Source: an uncultured Paracoccaceae bacterium (lineage in GTDB: Bacteria > Pseudomonadota > Alphaproteobacteria > Rhodobacterales > Rhodobacteraceae). From it: 64,000 nt of DNA. Positions 56,401-64,000 of the stretch are shown one piece after another. Positions within the stretch are counted from its first letter, which is position 1, and each line of letters starts with the position of its first letter. The position numbers and the translations under genes were made by a program. The DNA lies in the NCBI GenBank assembly GCA_947500135.1, contig CANMQX010000001.1, positions 310,001-374,000 on the forward strand, given 5' to 3'. The notes beneath the pieces were generated by a model, which ran no database searches, was not told where the DNA came from, and was given only the letters and a program-made list of their open reading frames with translations.

Positions 56401-56473
56401 TGCCGTTAAAGGTGAAATCCAATGACTTGCTGCGATTGATCAGCTTGCCCTGATCAGCCAGACGGGTGCTCAT
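53462..56473 (-). CDS. soxA: Sarcosine oxidase alpha subunit
   Basis: 1003 residues, the normal size. The N-terminal region resembles 2Fe-2S-like folds without the cluster. The NAD-binding Rossmann site VLIVGGGIAGLAAALAAGERG lies near residue 172, and a second dinucleotide region is GVSIGDRTVVVTNNDDAY. The C-terminal aminomethyltransferase (T-protein-like) domain (about 620-980) binds tetrahydrofolate to trap formaldehyde from sarcosine as methylene-THF. It overlaps soxD (ATGA) and soxG, so soxDAG is one translationally coupled unit. Confidence 0.96.
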   Translation of the reverse strand: MSTRLADQGKLINRSKSLDFTFNGKQLRGYEGDTLASALLANDQMLVGRSFKYHRPRGVVASGAEEPNGLVNMGQGGTFEPNQRVTTTPLFAGLSATSQNHWPSLEFDVGAINKHLSRFLPAGFYYKMFMYPRPFWKHVYEPFIRQSAGLGKAPKDRDADTYEHFNVHVDVLIVGGGIAGLAAALAAGERGARVLLLEQTAHWGGRAVVDRPEIDGQPADEWIKNTLQSLEKMSNVEMRLRAMGAGVYDHGYALAYERLTDHAPDMDGPRHRLWRIRAKQIVTATGAIERPLSFAGNDIPGVLLAAAVRDYAVNFGVSIGDRTVVVTNNDDAYRTALILKKAGLDVPAIIDARPDPEGPLIDEARTLGIRVEAGTGIAKVKGGKRVTGIAICAQAGEGAVLEEIACDCVAMSGGWSPVVHLWSHCGGKLMWDTEQAMFRPDPERPPTGAQGEANVITAGIANGHLFTTEAVGDGWAAGRAAAKAAGHTKRGGQAPLGADAEEGPIAPVWLMPQGASQALRSKAWLDFQNDVKVSDVQLAAQEGFESVEHAKRYTTLGMATDQGKLSNINGLAILSKSLNADIPDVGTTTFRPPYTPISLGAIAGDARGPLFQPVRQTPMSGWHNDNGADNEPVGQWRRPYAYIRDGESVHDAVNREVKNTRENLGLLDASTLGKLIVKGPDAGKFLDMMYTNMMSTLPVGKCRYGLMCSENGFLMDDGVVVRMSEDTWLCHTTTGGAESIHAHMEDWLQCEWWDWKVYVANVTEQYAQIAVVGPNARRLLQKLGGMDVSAEALPFMQWADGKIGECDARVFRISFSGELSYEIAVPAGQGRAFWDALMAAGEEFGIMPYGTECLHILRAEKGFIMIGDETDGTVIPQDLNLQWALSKKKEDYLGKRAHTRSHMADPNRWKLVGLETLDGSVLPDGTYAIADGTNKNGQRNTQGRVTSTYYSANLGRGIAMGLVHNGPDRMGDVIKFNKVDGDTVDAKIVDPVFYDKEGEKQNV

Positions 56474-56799
56474 TTAAATTCCCTCCAGACCCAGCCCGGG
56501 CGCTTGGCGCTAATGGCGTCCTTGATGTCTTGCGGCGGTTCCAATGTCTGCGCGCTATATGTGCCAAACACCTCTAGCGTATTGGTGCAGCGGGCGGCCA
56601 GAAACCACTTGCCGCAGCCATAGACGTGACGCCAGCGTTCGAAATGCACGCCCTTGGGGTTTTCGCGCATGAACAGGTACTCCTCGAACTGCGCATCGCT
56701 TGATCCGGGACCATAGCGTTTCAGGTGGGCTTCTCCACCGGCATGCAGGTCAGTTTCATCGGCATTAACGCCGCAACAGGGGCAATGCAGGGTCAGCAT
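56470..56799 (-). CDS. soxD: Sarcosine oxidase delta subunit
   Basis: 109 residues. The start LTLHCPCCGVNADETDL provides zinc-binding cysteines, and WRHVYGCGKWFLAARC supplies further His/Cys ligands, as in SoxD. The small zinc subunit stabilises the alpha-beta interface. It is the first gene of soxDAG. The 120 bases upstream contain a terminator of the small membrane-protein gene, so soxDAG may need its own promoter. Confidence 0.95.
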   Translation of the reverse strand: MLTLHCPCCGVNADETDLHAGGEAHLKRYGPGSSDAQFEEYLFMRENPKGVHFERWRHVYGCGKWFLAARCTNTLEVFGTYSAQTLEPPQDIKDAISAKRPGWVWREFK

Positions 56800-56866
56800 G
56801 GCGAAACCTCAGTTTGGGAATTGGGGCGCAGGTCCGGGCGGCAAACAATGCGCCATGCGGATATGC

Positions 56867-56894
56867 AAAAGGCGAGCGCATTGCTGCGCCCGCC
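56867..56894 (-). terminator. Terminator between the small membrane-protein gene and soxD
   Basis: GGCGAGCGC (56871-56879) and GCGCCCGCC (56886-56894) form a 9-bp stem with one mismatch, followed on the minus strand by TTTT. It lies 26 bases after the stop of the 70-residue gene. Confidence 0.7.
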
Positions 56895-56919
56895 TCGTGG
56901 TTCAGTTCGGTGAGTGGTC

Positions 56920-57132
56920 TTATTCGGTTGCTGGCGCCGTTGGGACAGCAGGTGCCGTATCATCGGCAAGTGGTGCAGTTTCAGTTGTGCCAACTGCGGC
57001 AGGATCTGTGGTTGTTTCAACAGAACCACCAGCAAAAAGCGCAAAGAGCAGCACAAGAACAACGATAACGGCCGCAATGATGAAACCAATGCCGCCACTG
57101 CTGCTTGATTTCGATTGGGTGTAGTCAACCAT
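56920..57132 (-). CDS. Small single-span membrane protein between soxB and soxD
   Basis: 70 residues. It has a short Ser-rich cytoplasmic start (VDYTQSKSSSSGG), one strong membrane helix (IGFIIAAVIVVLVLLFALFAGG) and an acidic Thr/Pro/Ala tail. GGAGG six bases before the ATG supports real translation. Similar short proteins are common in roseobacters, but no function is known. It has its own terminator, so it is probably expressed separately from soxDAG despite its place inside the sarcosine oxidase locus. Confidence 0.75.
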   Translation of the reverse strand: MVDYTQSKSSSSGGIGFIIAAVIVVLVLLFALFAGGSVETTTDPAAVGTTETAPLADDTAPAVPTAPATE

Positions 57133-57299
57133 GAGGAGTCCTCCGTTTCAGATGCAACCATAAAGCCACATGTTTGAAAAAGTGGAATATGCGCGGGATT
57201 CCCCGGTTCTTTTCGGCCATTCATGGCCAAATCCGCCGATTCGACTGGGCCAACACCCGCCGGGGTCGCAATTGTGAATACGCTTGTTACCTTAGTTTT

Positions 57300-57464
57300 A
57301 TGGAACTCTTGTTGATCATAGTTGGCGGCATCCTGACAGCGGCAATCATCTCGATGATGATTGACTGGCTGCGGGGGCATGTCGTGGATGACGACATCAA
57401 CCCGTTTGACCATCATTCGTTTGATGATCGGGGCAGCGGTCAGGATGTTGGTCCCGAAAGCTAG
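57300..57464 (+). CDS. Possible 54-residue membrane protein, antisense strand of the sox locus
   Basis: Begins MELLLIIVGGILTAAIISMM and continues DWLRGHVVDDDINPF, a single helix followed by an acidic/His tail. The frame is intact, but the ribosome site is poor and no neighbour supports it. Divergent from the 70-residue protein and convergent with soxB. The hydrophobic-then-acidic layout is protein-like; otherwise this gap holds nothing. Confidence 0.4.
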   Translation: MELLLIIVGGILTAAIISMMIDWLRGHVVDDDINPFDHHSFDDRGSGQDVGPES

Positions 57465-57508
57465 GAAACCAGCCGCAGCACCTTGGCCATTGTGCAAAAC
57501 GCGATCCA

Positions 57509-58753
57509 TTAATGCGCAACCCCAGCTGCAACGCTTTCATCGATGAATTTGCCATCCCGGAACCGGAACATGCTGAATTCTTCGGTCAGCGGCGATTGCC
57601 CCTTGGCCATCAGTTCGGCCATGGCCCAACCCGACCCAGGGATCGCCTTGAAACCACCCGTGCCCCAGCCACAATTGACAAAAACGCCATCCACCGGCGT
57701 TTTTGACAGAATTGGCGACCGGTCACCGGTCACATCCACAATGCCCCCCCATTGCCGCAGCATCTTCAATCGTGACAACATCGGGAAGGTTTCGACCAAC
57801 GCACGTACCGTTTCCTCGACATGATGGAAGGACCCGCGCTGGGTGTAGTTGTTGTAGCCGTCCGTGCCACCACCGATCACCATCTCGCCCTTATCAGATT
57901 GGGACAGATAACCATGCACGGTGTTGGCCATCACCACCACATCCATGCAAGGTTTGATCGGCTCTGACACCAGCGCCTGCAAGGCAACGCTTTCAATCGG
58001 CAACCTGAACCCGGCCATCTGCGCCAGAACGCCGGAATGGCCAGCAACAACCATGCCCAGCTTGTCGCAATCAATCGGGCCTTGGGATGTATCCACACCA
58101 ACCACCTTGCCCGCTTCCTTGCGCACTCCGGTCACCTCGCATTTCTGGATGATATCCATGCCCATATCCGAACAGGCACGGGCATAGCCCCAGGCAACCG
58201 CATCATGGCGGGCAGTACCACCACGCGCCTGCCACAAACCGCCAAGAACAGGATAGCGCGGGCCGTCGATATTCATGATCGGGCACAGTTCTTTCACGCG
58301 CGCGGGGCCGATCCATTCGGTCGCCACCCCCTGCAACGCGTTTGCATGGGCCGTGCGCTGATAGCCGCGAATCTCATGTTGTGTCTGGGCCAGCATGATT
58401 ACACCGCGCGGGCTGAACATCACGTTGTAGTTCAGATCCTGGCTCAGTGTCTCATAAAGGCTGCGGGACTTTTCATAGATCGCGGCCGACGGGTCTTGCA
58501 GATAGTTGGAACGGATGATCGTCGTGTTACGCCCGGTATTACCACCACCCAGCCAGCCCTTTTCCAGAACCGCCACATTGGTGATCCCGAAATTCTTGCC
58601 AAGGTAATAGGCGGTGGCAAGACCATGCCCACCGGCCCCGACAATGATCACATCATATTTCTTCTTTGGCGCACGCTTGGCCCAGGCCCGCTGCCAGCCT
58701 GTGTGATGGCGCATCGCCTCACGGGCAACGGCAAAGGCAGAATAACGTTTCAT
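57509..58753 (-). CDS. soxB: Sarcosine oxidase beta subunit
   Basis: 414 residues from ATG 58753. FAD-binding Rossmann start DVIIVGAGGHGLATAYYLG near residue 33, then VLEKGWLGGGNTGRNTTIIR (the region that carries covalent FMN on a nearby His in the family) and MVIGGGTDGYNNY. It oxidises sarcosine to glycine, using the noncovalent FAD and covalent FMN of the complex. It is upstream of soxDAG but separated by 709 bases holding the small membrane-protein gene. Confidence 0.95.
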   Translation of the reverse strand: MKRYSAFAVAREAMRHHTGWQRAWAKRAPKKKYDVIIVGAGGHGLATAYYLGKNFGITNVAVLEKGWLGGGNTGRNTTIIRSNYLQDPSAAIYEKSRSLYETLSQDLNYNVMFSPRGVIMLAQTQHEIRGYQRTAHANALQGVATEWIGPARVKELCPIMNIDGPRYPVLGGLWQARGGTARHDAVAWGYARACSDMGMDIIQKCEVTGVRKEAGKVVGVDTSQGPIDCDKLGMVVAGHSGVLAQMAGFRLPIESVALQALVSEPIKPCMDVVVMANTVHGYLSQSDKGEMVIGGGTDGYNNYTQRGSFHHVEETVRALVETFPMLSRLKMLRQWGGIVDVTGDRSPILSKTPVDGVFVNCGWGTGGFKAIPGSGWAMAELMAKGQSPLTEEFSMFRFRDGKFIDESVAAGVAH

Positions 58754-58946
58754 GCGCGAATCCTTAGTGGTATTAAGCGGGCTGACATGTTTTTGACGCG
58801 TCGGTGCGAAAAAAGGATACTGCCAACGGCGTCTGCGCTTCTGTTTGCGACATGTTGAACATGGGTAAAAACACCAAGACGTCGCAGGGGCTTTCATCCA
58901 CCGGATTGCATGGTTATGTCCCCAAGGCAAATATGACGGATTTATC

Positions 58947-60143
58947 ATGGTTTTCTGGCTTGTCTGCCTTGTCCTGACCCTTGTCGTGGCCGCCCTTGTG
59001 GTCGCACCACTTTTACGCGCACCCACCGTGGCTGCGGAAAATCCTGACGTCGCCATCTATCGCGCACAATTAGCCGAGATTGACCGCGATGTCGCGCGGT
59101 CTGTCCTGGCCGCGGACGAGGCGGAACGGGCAAAAACCGAGGTGGCGCGCCGTCTACTGGCCGCACATAAATCCACCACGCCAGTTGGTGACAAAACACG
59201 ACCAGCGCTTGCGATATCGGTGTTGACGGTGGGGCTTGTCGGTCTGCTGAGTTTCGGTGTCTATTGGCAACTTGGGGCACCCGGCTATGGCGACCTGCCG
59301 CTCGAATCCCGACTTGCCGCGAGCGCTGAGATGCGCGCGACCCGCCCCGGTCAGGCCGCATTGGAAGCCGCCACACCAGTGCAGGACCCCGTTGAGGTCC
59401 CTGCCGATTATCTTGAAGCCATCACGCAATTACGCGTCATCGCCCCGACCCGCCCCGATGATCTGGAGGCGTGGGAACTGCTCGCCTTTCACGAAACCGA
59501 ATTGCGCAACTTTTCCGCCGCCGCCGCCGCCCAGCAAAACGTGGTGCGAATCAAGGGCGATGACGCTGATATCAATGATCTGCGCATCCAGCTTGATCTG
59601 ATGGTGGTGGCCACGGGTGGCTTCATCTCGCCCGAGGCCGAAGAACTGGCGCGCGATATCCTGCGGCGTGATGAAAGAAACCTCGCCGCCCGCTATTACC
59701 TCGGGGCGATGTATGACCAGACCGACCGCCCTGATCTGGCCTTCCGGCTGTGGCGCGACGTGGTTGAAAACGGCGATGCCAGCCAGTTCCATGTCGCAAA
59801 TGCCCGCGCGCTGATTTCCGACGCTGCATTTCGCGCCGGTCTGGAATACGCTCTGCCCGAGGTGCGGGGGCCATCCTTCGACGATATGCAAGCCGCGTCC
59901 GACATGTCACCGCAAGATCGGCAAGCTATGATTGGCAGCATGGTCGCCGGGCTTGCCGAACGTCTGGCAACCGAAGGCGGGCCAGCGCAGGACTGGGCAC
60001 GTCTGATCCGCGCGTATGGCGTGCTGGGCAATCAAGAGGCTGCACGGGCGGTTTGGGAAGAGGCGCAGCAAGTTTTTGTCAGCAGTATGCGCGGGATGGA
60101 AATCTTGACCAATGCGGCGCGCGACGCCGGTGTGATGGAATGA
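58947..60143 (+). CDS. ccmI: Cytochrome c maturation protein CcmI
   Basis: 398 residues. The first membrane helix ([22 protein letters not shown]) is followed by a cytoplasmic coiled segment with [23 protein letters not shown], a second helix ([19 protein letters not shown]) and then periplasmic TPR-like repeats. CcmI holds apocytochrome c and hands it to the heme ligation complex. It is coded far from the ccmABCDG block of this window, as is usual in roseobacters. It overlaps ruvX by ATGA. Confidence 0.93.
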   Translation: MVFWLVCLVLTLVVAALVVAPLLRAPTVAAENPDVAIYRAQLAEIDRDVARSVLAADEAERAKTEVARRLLAAHKSTTPVGDKTRPALAISVLTVGLVGLLSFGVYWQLGAPGYGDLPLESRLAASAEMRATRPGQAALEAATPVQDPVEVPADYLEAITQLRVIAPTRPDDLEAWELLAFHETELRNFSAAAAAQQNVVRIKGDDADINDLRIQLDLMVVATGGFISPEAEELARDILRRDERNLAARYYLGAMYDQTDRPDLAFRLWRDVVENGDASQFHVANARALISDAAFRAGLEYALPEVRGPSFDDMQAASDMSPQDRQAMIGSMVAGLAERLATEGGPAQDWARLIRAYGVLGNQEAARAVWEEAQQVFVSSMRGMEILTNAARDAGVME

Positions 60144-60616
60144 TCTGCGAAACGGCCGAGGCTTTTGCCGCAACACTGCCGCCGCTTGGCGCAATCGCCG
60201 GGCTTGATCTGGGAACCAAGACCATCGGGGTGGCAGTTTCAGACAGTATGCGGTCCATCGCCACCCCGGTTGAAACGATCAAGCGGCGGAAATTCGGGCT
60301 GGATGCGGCGGCCCTGTTGGAACTGACCAGCGCACGTCTGGTCAACGGGATCGTCCTTGGGTTGCCAATGAATATGGACGGGTCCGAAGGGCCGCGCTGC
60401 CAGGCGACCCGCGCCTTCGCCCGCAATCTGGAAAAACTGACCCCCCTGCCAATCACGTTCTGGGACGAACGTTTGTCCACCGTCGCCGCCGAACGTGTGC
60501 TGTTAGCGGCAGATACGTCACGAAAACGTCGCGCAGAGGTCATTGATCATGTGGCGGCAGGGTATATCTTGCAAGGTATGCTGGATCGTCTGGCGCATCT
60601 GAAAGGCCAAATGTGA
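60140..60616 (+). CDS. ruvX: Putative Holliday junction resolvase RuvX/YqgF
   Basis: 158 residues from ATG 60140. RNase H-like fold: [18 protein letters not shown] (first Asp), [17 protein letters not shown], and [15 protein letters not shown] (Asp-Glu), ending [13 protein letters not shown]. In E. coli YqgF processes 16S rRNA ends; the resolvase name is historical. It is coupled by overlaps to ccmI (ATGA) and to the next gene (GTGA). Confidence 0.95.
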   Translation: MICETAEAFAATLPPLGAIAGLDLGTKTIGVAVSDSMRSIATPVETIKRRKFGLDAAALLELTSARLVNGIVLGLPMNMDGSEGPRCQATRAFARNLEKLTPLPITFWDERLSTVAAERVLLAADTSRKRRAEVIDHVAAGYILQGMLDRLAHLKGQM

Positions 60617-60855
60617 CCAAATCCGAAAACACCGATCACATCTGGTCGCGCGCCGAAATCGAAAGCCCTTGTGTCAAGGTCTGCGTGATCCATCCCGAAA
60701 GCAGGCTTTGCACAGGTTGTTTGCGCACGATTGACGAAATCGGTGCTTGGTCGCGGATGACACCAGAGGCGCGGCAAACTGTGATGGCCGAACTGCCATC
60801 ACGATCCGGCAAAGTCACAAAACGCCGCGGTGGGCGGGCCGGCCGACAGAAGTAG
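60613..60855 (+). CDS. DUF1289 small Cys-rich protein
   Basis: 80 residues from GTG 60613. Pattern [22 protein letters not shown], then [21 protein letters not shown]: the four Cys suggest a zinc or Fe-S site typical of DUF1289 (YdhL). The tail is basic. Function unknown. It is the last gene of ccmI-ruvX-DUF1289, stopping 3 bases before a palindromic repeat. Confidence 0.9.
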   Translation: MTKSENTDHIWSRAEIESPCVKVCVIHPESRLCTGCLRTIDEIGAWSRMTPEARQTVMAELPSRSGKVTKRRGGRAGRQK

Positions 60856-60858
60856 CAC

Positions 60859-60885
60859 GTAAGATGGATTTCAACCCATCCTAAC
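60859..60885. repeat. Short palindromic repeat with stop codon, copy c
   Basis: 27 bp: GTAAGATGGATTTC plus AACCCATCCTAAC, nearly identical to 13257-13282. The TAG stop of the convergent ABC ATPase gene (60883-60881) is in the right half. It can form a hairpin for bidirectional termination between two convergent genes. Confidence 0.8.
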
Positions 60886-61951
60886 GCTTAGGAAATACAA
60901 AGCACCGATCCCGCCGGATCATAATCCACAGCGCAGTGCCGGGTTGCGGCAAAAAAACCGACGGCACAACAGCCCGCAAGATCGCCCCGTCATAATCCAT
61001 CCGAAACTCAACAAGGCTTGATGCGCCCATAAAACGGGCGCGCTCGACCACGCCGCGCGCGGCGGTGCCATCCTGCGGGGTCGGGTTGGGGCCGCGCCCT
61101 TGTCGGTCAAAATCAATCTTCAGGTGCTGGGGACGAATGACAATATCGACCTCAGTCCCGTCAGGCACGCCCGGGGCAAGAAACTGGCCAAAAGGTGTAT
61201 CTGTCAGCGCGCCTTGAACTTTACCCCGGATCACATTGATATCACTAAAAAATGCAGCCGCACGAATATCAACCGGCGCATTATAGATGTTATAAGGGGC
61301 ACCCTGCTGCACAACACGGCCATCGCGCATCAGCGCAATCTCATCGGCCATCCGCATCGCCTCGCCCGGCTCATGCGTGACCAGCAAAACGGCCGTGCCC
61401 TCCGCCTTGAGGATATCAAGTGTCTCGTCCCGGATATCGTCGCGCAAGCGATCATCAAGGCCTGAAAACGGCTCATCCATCAGCATGATACGGGGCTTGG
61501 GGGCAAGTGCGCGCGCCAGTGCCACGCGCTGCTGCTCGCCCCCTGAAAGTTGATGCGGATAGTCGTCAATATAACGCAACATGCCGACCTTCTTCAAAAG
61601 CGCCTGCACCTGTGGGGCACTCTCGCGACCTTTCAGCCCAAAGCCGACATTCTGGCCCACGGTCAGATGCGGAAACAGGGCGAAGTCCTGAAACATCAAC
61701 CCGATTGAGCGACCTTCCGGCGGCACCCGATAAACGGTATCGCAGACAAGCTTCCCATCAACATGGATCGTCCCGCTATCCTGCATTTCAACCCCGGCAA
61801 CCAACCGCAGGGTCGTGGACTTACCACATCCCGAAGGTCCCAGCAGGCAGGTCACCTGCCCGGGGTTCACTGACAGGCTAATATCATCGACAACACGGCG
61901 GGCACCAAATGTCTTGACGATATCTTTAATCTCAAGGCGGGGGGGCTGCAT
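60881..61951 (-). CDS. ABC transporter ATPase, FbpC/iron or spermidine-type importer
   Basis: 356 residues. ABC ATPase (about 1-235): Walker A GPSGCGKST, signature LSGGEQQRVALARALA, Walker B IMLMDEPFSGLD and H-loop VTHEPGEAM. The C-terminal TOBE-like regulatory domain covers 240-356 (VIRPQHLKID). MFQDFALFPHLTV is typical of Fe3+ importers of the FbpC class, but spermidine and thiamine relatives are alike. No permease or binding protein is in the window. It stops within repeat copy c. Confidence 0.88.
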   Translation of the reverse strand: MQPPRLEIKDIVKTFGARRVVDDISLSVNPGQVTCLLGPSGCGKSTTLRLVAGVEMQDSGTIHVDGKLVCDTVYRVPPEGRSIGLMFQDFALFPHLTVGQNVGFGLKGRESAPQVQALLKKVGMLRYIDDYPHQLSGGEQQRVALARALAPKPRIMLMDEPFSGLDDRLRDDIRDETLDILKAEGTAVLLVTHEPGEAMRMADEIALMRDGRVVQQGAPYNIYNAPVDIRAAAFFSDINVIRGKVQGALTDTPFGQFLAPGVPDGTEVDIVIRPQHLKIDFDRQGRGPNPTPQDGTAARGVVERARFMGASSLVEFRMDYDGAILRAVVPSVFLPQPGTALWIMIRRDRCFVFPKR

Positions 61952-62024
61952 TTACCGGGGACCAATCCCTGACTGAAACAATTAGGTATAGCGCACCTAA
62001 CAACTGAACGTAGCGGGGGCAAGG

Positions 62025-63143
62025 TCAGCCCAGATCAAAAGGCACCGCCTCTCTGATCTGGCCGTTGATCTGCACATGGAGCTGATGGGCACCAGGGTAA
62101 AGCGCAAAAGTGGTCGCGTTATCCTTGAAATGATGCTTTTTGACCAATGTCACCAGTTTCCCCGCTTTGATGTCTAACACCTTCCATTTAAACACTTTTG
62201 GGGCAGTTGATCCGTTCGCTTTGACAAAATCAATCACATAGTCAACGATCAGCGGCGCATCCTGCTGCGCCGCGAAACGCAGAGTGATTTCAGCAGTACC
62301 CCCACGGGCAATTGGGTCCGGCGTGATGCCAAGATGCGACACAGTGATGGGCACATGACCATGGTAGCCCAGATGCGCCATGGCACCCGGATGTCCAGCC
62401 TTGATCAAACCACGCAAGGCATGACGGCGCATCCAATCCAATTCCTTGACACCCTGCCCGCCATCCTGCTGCCAGCTTTGCAACCTATCGATCACGGCAT
62501 CGGGATCGGCCTTGGTGATATCGTTCAGATGATTGGCCACGGACCGGGTGACAAACCGGGTCTGATCGGCATGCAAACGGTCCAGAAGTGGCAATGTATC
62601 AGCCGATGTCAGTCCGATTTTCTGGCCCCATGGTAAGCGTGGCCGGGTGCCCTCGCTTACCAATCTGCGCACATGGTAATGATCATGGGTAACCCAGCCG
62701 CGCAGCCGTTCCAGCGTGGCGTCGGGCCAGCGGTTCAGAAATGCGCGTACCGAGTATTCCATCGAGAACCGCTGCGTGATTGCCTCCAGCAGGTCAAAAC
62801 TGCGGTCACGATGCACCTCAAGCCCATGGTTTTCAACGAAAACGCCCAGCGGGGCGTAAATGAAATGCCCGAAATCATCATCCGAGAGCGCAGGGTCAAG
62901 CGGCGGCGGCAAAGCTGCCAGTATCGCATCACCCGCCGCATCGAAATCCTGTGGCAGATACTGGGCCAGCACATCGGCCATCAGGCTGATCCGGGCCTTC
63001 AGGGCCAGCGGCCCCATCTGATCCAGAACATCCGTCACAAAAGGCGCCGCTTTGAAAACACCGGCATCCTCGAAATGCGCACCCAGGCGCCCCACCGTTA
63101 CGGGATTGAACAGATCATCTTTCAGACTGAATGCTTCGGCCAT
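62025..63143 (-). CDS. HEAT-like DNA alkylation repair protein (AlkC/AlkD superfamily)
   Basis: 372 residues from ATG 63143. The N-terminal part begins EAFSLKDDLFNPVTVGRLG and continues with HEAT-like repeats, including HDHYHVRRLVSEGTRPRLPW and RSVANHLNDITKADPDAVID, which line the DNA groove in this superfamily. The C-terminal 95 residues are beta rich (ITVSHLGITPDPIARGG and FALYPGAHQLHVQINGQI), like the Ig-type domain of some AlkC glycosylases. It likely removes bulky or methylated bases. The start overlaps the upstream SDR stop by one base (TGATG), so the two are coupled. Confidence 0.88.
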   Translation of the reverse strand: MAEAFSLKDDLFNPVTVGRLGAHFEDAGVFKAAPFVTDVLDQMGPLALKARISLMADVLAQYLPQDFDAAGDAILAALPPPLDPALSDDDFGHFIYAPLGVFVENHGLEVHRDRSFDLLEAITQRFSMEYSVRAFLNRWPDATLERLRGWVTHDHYHVRRLVSEGTRPRLPWGQKIGLTSADTLPLLDRLHADQTRFVTRSVANHLNDITKADPDAVIDRLQSWQQDGGQGVKELDWMRRHALRGLIKAGHPGAMAHLGYHGHVPITVSHLGITPDPIARGGTAEITLRFAAQQDAPLIVDYVIDFVKANGSTAPKVFKWKVLDIKAGKLVTLVKKHHFKDNATTFALYPGAHQLHVQINGQIREAVPFDLG

Positions 63144-63928
63144 CAGAACGTCGCGTTGGTGGCGCCACCGTCCAGCAAGATGTTCTGGCCCACGATAAAG
63201 CCTGCATGCTGCGAACATAAAAACGCGCACATGGCCCCGAATTCTTGCGGCGTGCCATAGCGGCGGGCCGGGATTGTCGCCTCGCGCTGTGCCTGTGCGG
63301 TCGCCATATCAATGCCCTGCGCTTTGGCCACGCCGCTATCCAGACTGGTGGCGCGGTCGGTGGCATGGATGCCAGGCAGTAGGTTGTTGATGATCACACC
63401 GTTCGGGGCGACCTGACGGGCAGTGCCCGCAACATAGCCAGTCAACCCGGTGCGCGCGGCATTGGACAGACCTAGTTGCGGGATCGGCGACTTGACCGAA
63501 ACGGATGTGATGTTGACCACCCTGCCCCAGCCGCGATCCATCATGGCAGGCATCAGCGCTTTGATCAGGGCAATCGGGGCCAGCATGTTGGCGTCCAGCG
63601 CCCGAATGAAATCATCCCGGTCCCAATCAGACCACATGCCTGGCGGCGGCCCACCCGCATTATTGACCAAAATATCGGCATCACCAGCCGCAGCTAACAG
63701 GCGCCCGCGCCCGTCCTCGGTGGCGACATCTGCTGCAACAGTGGCCACATCAACGCCGTAAACTTTGCGAATATGGGCAGCGGTGTCTTCCAATGCATCG
63801 GCCCCGCGTGCGTTCAGAACCAGATCGCAACCCGCCTCGGCCAGCGCTTCCGCACAACCACGGCCCAACCCTTTTGAAGATGCGCAAACAACCGCGCGTT
63901 TGCCTTTGATGCCAAGATCCATGGTCAT
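63143..63928 (-). CDS. SDR-family oxidoreductase with altered active site
   Basis: 261 residues. Rossmann start VCASSKGLGRGCAEALAE (GxxxGxG), NNAGG, and a FabG-like ending YGTPQEFGAMCAFLCS and GQNILLDGG. The usual Tyr-x3-Lys after the catalytic Ser is missing: ITSVSVKSPIPQLGLSNAAR has Leu-Gly-Leu-Ser where YxxxK is expected and Arg further on. A subgroup with this change is known among FabG-like proteins, so it may have other chemistry. ATG 63922 is a possible later start. It heads the unit with the DNA repair gene. The remaining 72 bases to the window end show no gene. Confidence 0.9.
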   Translation of the reverse strand: MTMDLGIKGKRAVVCASSKGLGRGCAEALAEAGCDLVLNARGADALEDTAAHIRKVYGVDVATVAADVATEDGRGRLLAAAGDADILVNNAGGPPPGMWSDWDRDDFIRALDANMLAPIALIKALMPAMMDRGWGRVVNITSVSVKSPIPQLGLSNAARTGLTGYVAGTARQVAPNGVIINNLLPGIHATDRATSLDSGVAKAQGIDMATAQAQREATIPARRYGTPQEFGAMCAFLCSQHAGFIVGQNILLDGGATNATF

Positions 63929-64000
63929 ATCTTCCTATCAATTTGGTCACAATTTGGACGAACAATCCCGTTATGCCGCAGCAAAGCAGGTTCCGCCACG

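Overview
The window reads as a chromosomal segment from a marine alphaproteobacterium of the Roseobacter group (Rhodobacteraceae). This rests on the gene content: a DMSP lyase of the DddP type, a heterotetrameric sarcosine oxidase, a glnB-glnA pair, a LuxI/LuxR pair, a standalone FliG, a BioY transporter, and yajC-secD-secF running directly into ccmABCDG. There is no phage, transposase, integrase, CRISPR array or rRNA. One tRNA gene is present, tRNA-Leu(UAG).

Layout. 1-6.4 kb: an exported protein cut by the left edge, a PilZ membrane protein, trigger factor, tRNA-Leu, a Hint-domain protein and the NAD(P)HX repair enzyme Nnr. 5.9-13.7 kb: glnB-glnA, small envelope proteins, dddP, an exo/endonuclease-family protein, an alpha/beta hydrolase-OsmC fusion, bioY and a DUF6314 protein. 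13.8-17.2 kb: purB, then a quorum-sensing island with luxI, luxR and a divergent LuxR-like protein that has only the ligand-binding domain. 17.3-24.6 kb: fliG, a three-gene cobalt-type nitrile hydratase/thiocyanate hydrolase set, a lipid A-type acyltransferase, a DUF1223 protein, aconitase and an orphan AT-rich gene. 24.8-30.8 kb: a nine-gene minus-strand operon for protein export and cytochrome c maturation. 31-39 kb: an LpxR-like outer-membrane protein, serS with an atypical 5' part, a DUF2235 hydrolase, a TspO-like protein, and der, bamB and a YfgM-like gene. 39.4-47.5 kb: exporters of three families (RND pair, Bcr/CflA MFS, Atm1-type ABC). 47.6-52.8 kb: a LysM protein, a LOG protein, a PLP-dependent dehydratase, sodB, an agmatinase-family ureohydrolase and a DUF4344 metallopeptidase. 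52.9-58.8 kb: sarcosine oxidase, with soxB separated from soxDAG by a small membrane-protein gene carrying its own terminator. 58.9-64 kb: ccmI-ruvX-DUF1289, an iron-type ABC ATPase, and an SDR-alkylation repair pair.

How the genes work together. The YajC/SecDF and Ccm blocks, BamB, the YfgM-like protein and the LpxL- and LpxR-like proteins form an envelope biogenesis theme. GlnB/GlnA, sarcosine oxidase, the ureohydrolase, the dehydratase and nitrile hydratase form an organic-nitrogen theme. DddP and sarcosine oxidase both suit a life on algal osmolytes.

The least ordinary signals are the following. (1) A nested palindromic repeat is present twice: between glnB and glnA, and as a 72-bp in-frame insertion inside nnr. 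(2) A second interspersed repeat with the core GTAAGATGG...CCATCCTA supplies the stop codons of four different genes. (3) A truncated LuxR paralogue faces luxR-luxI. (4) The tRNA-binding arm of serS has foreign-looking codon use. (5) Twin 13-bp dyads bracket a promoter near the left edge. I did not find a clearly new multi-gene defence or mobile system.
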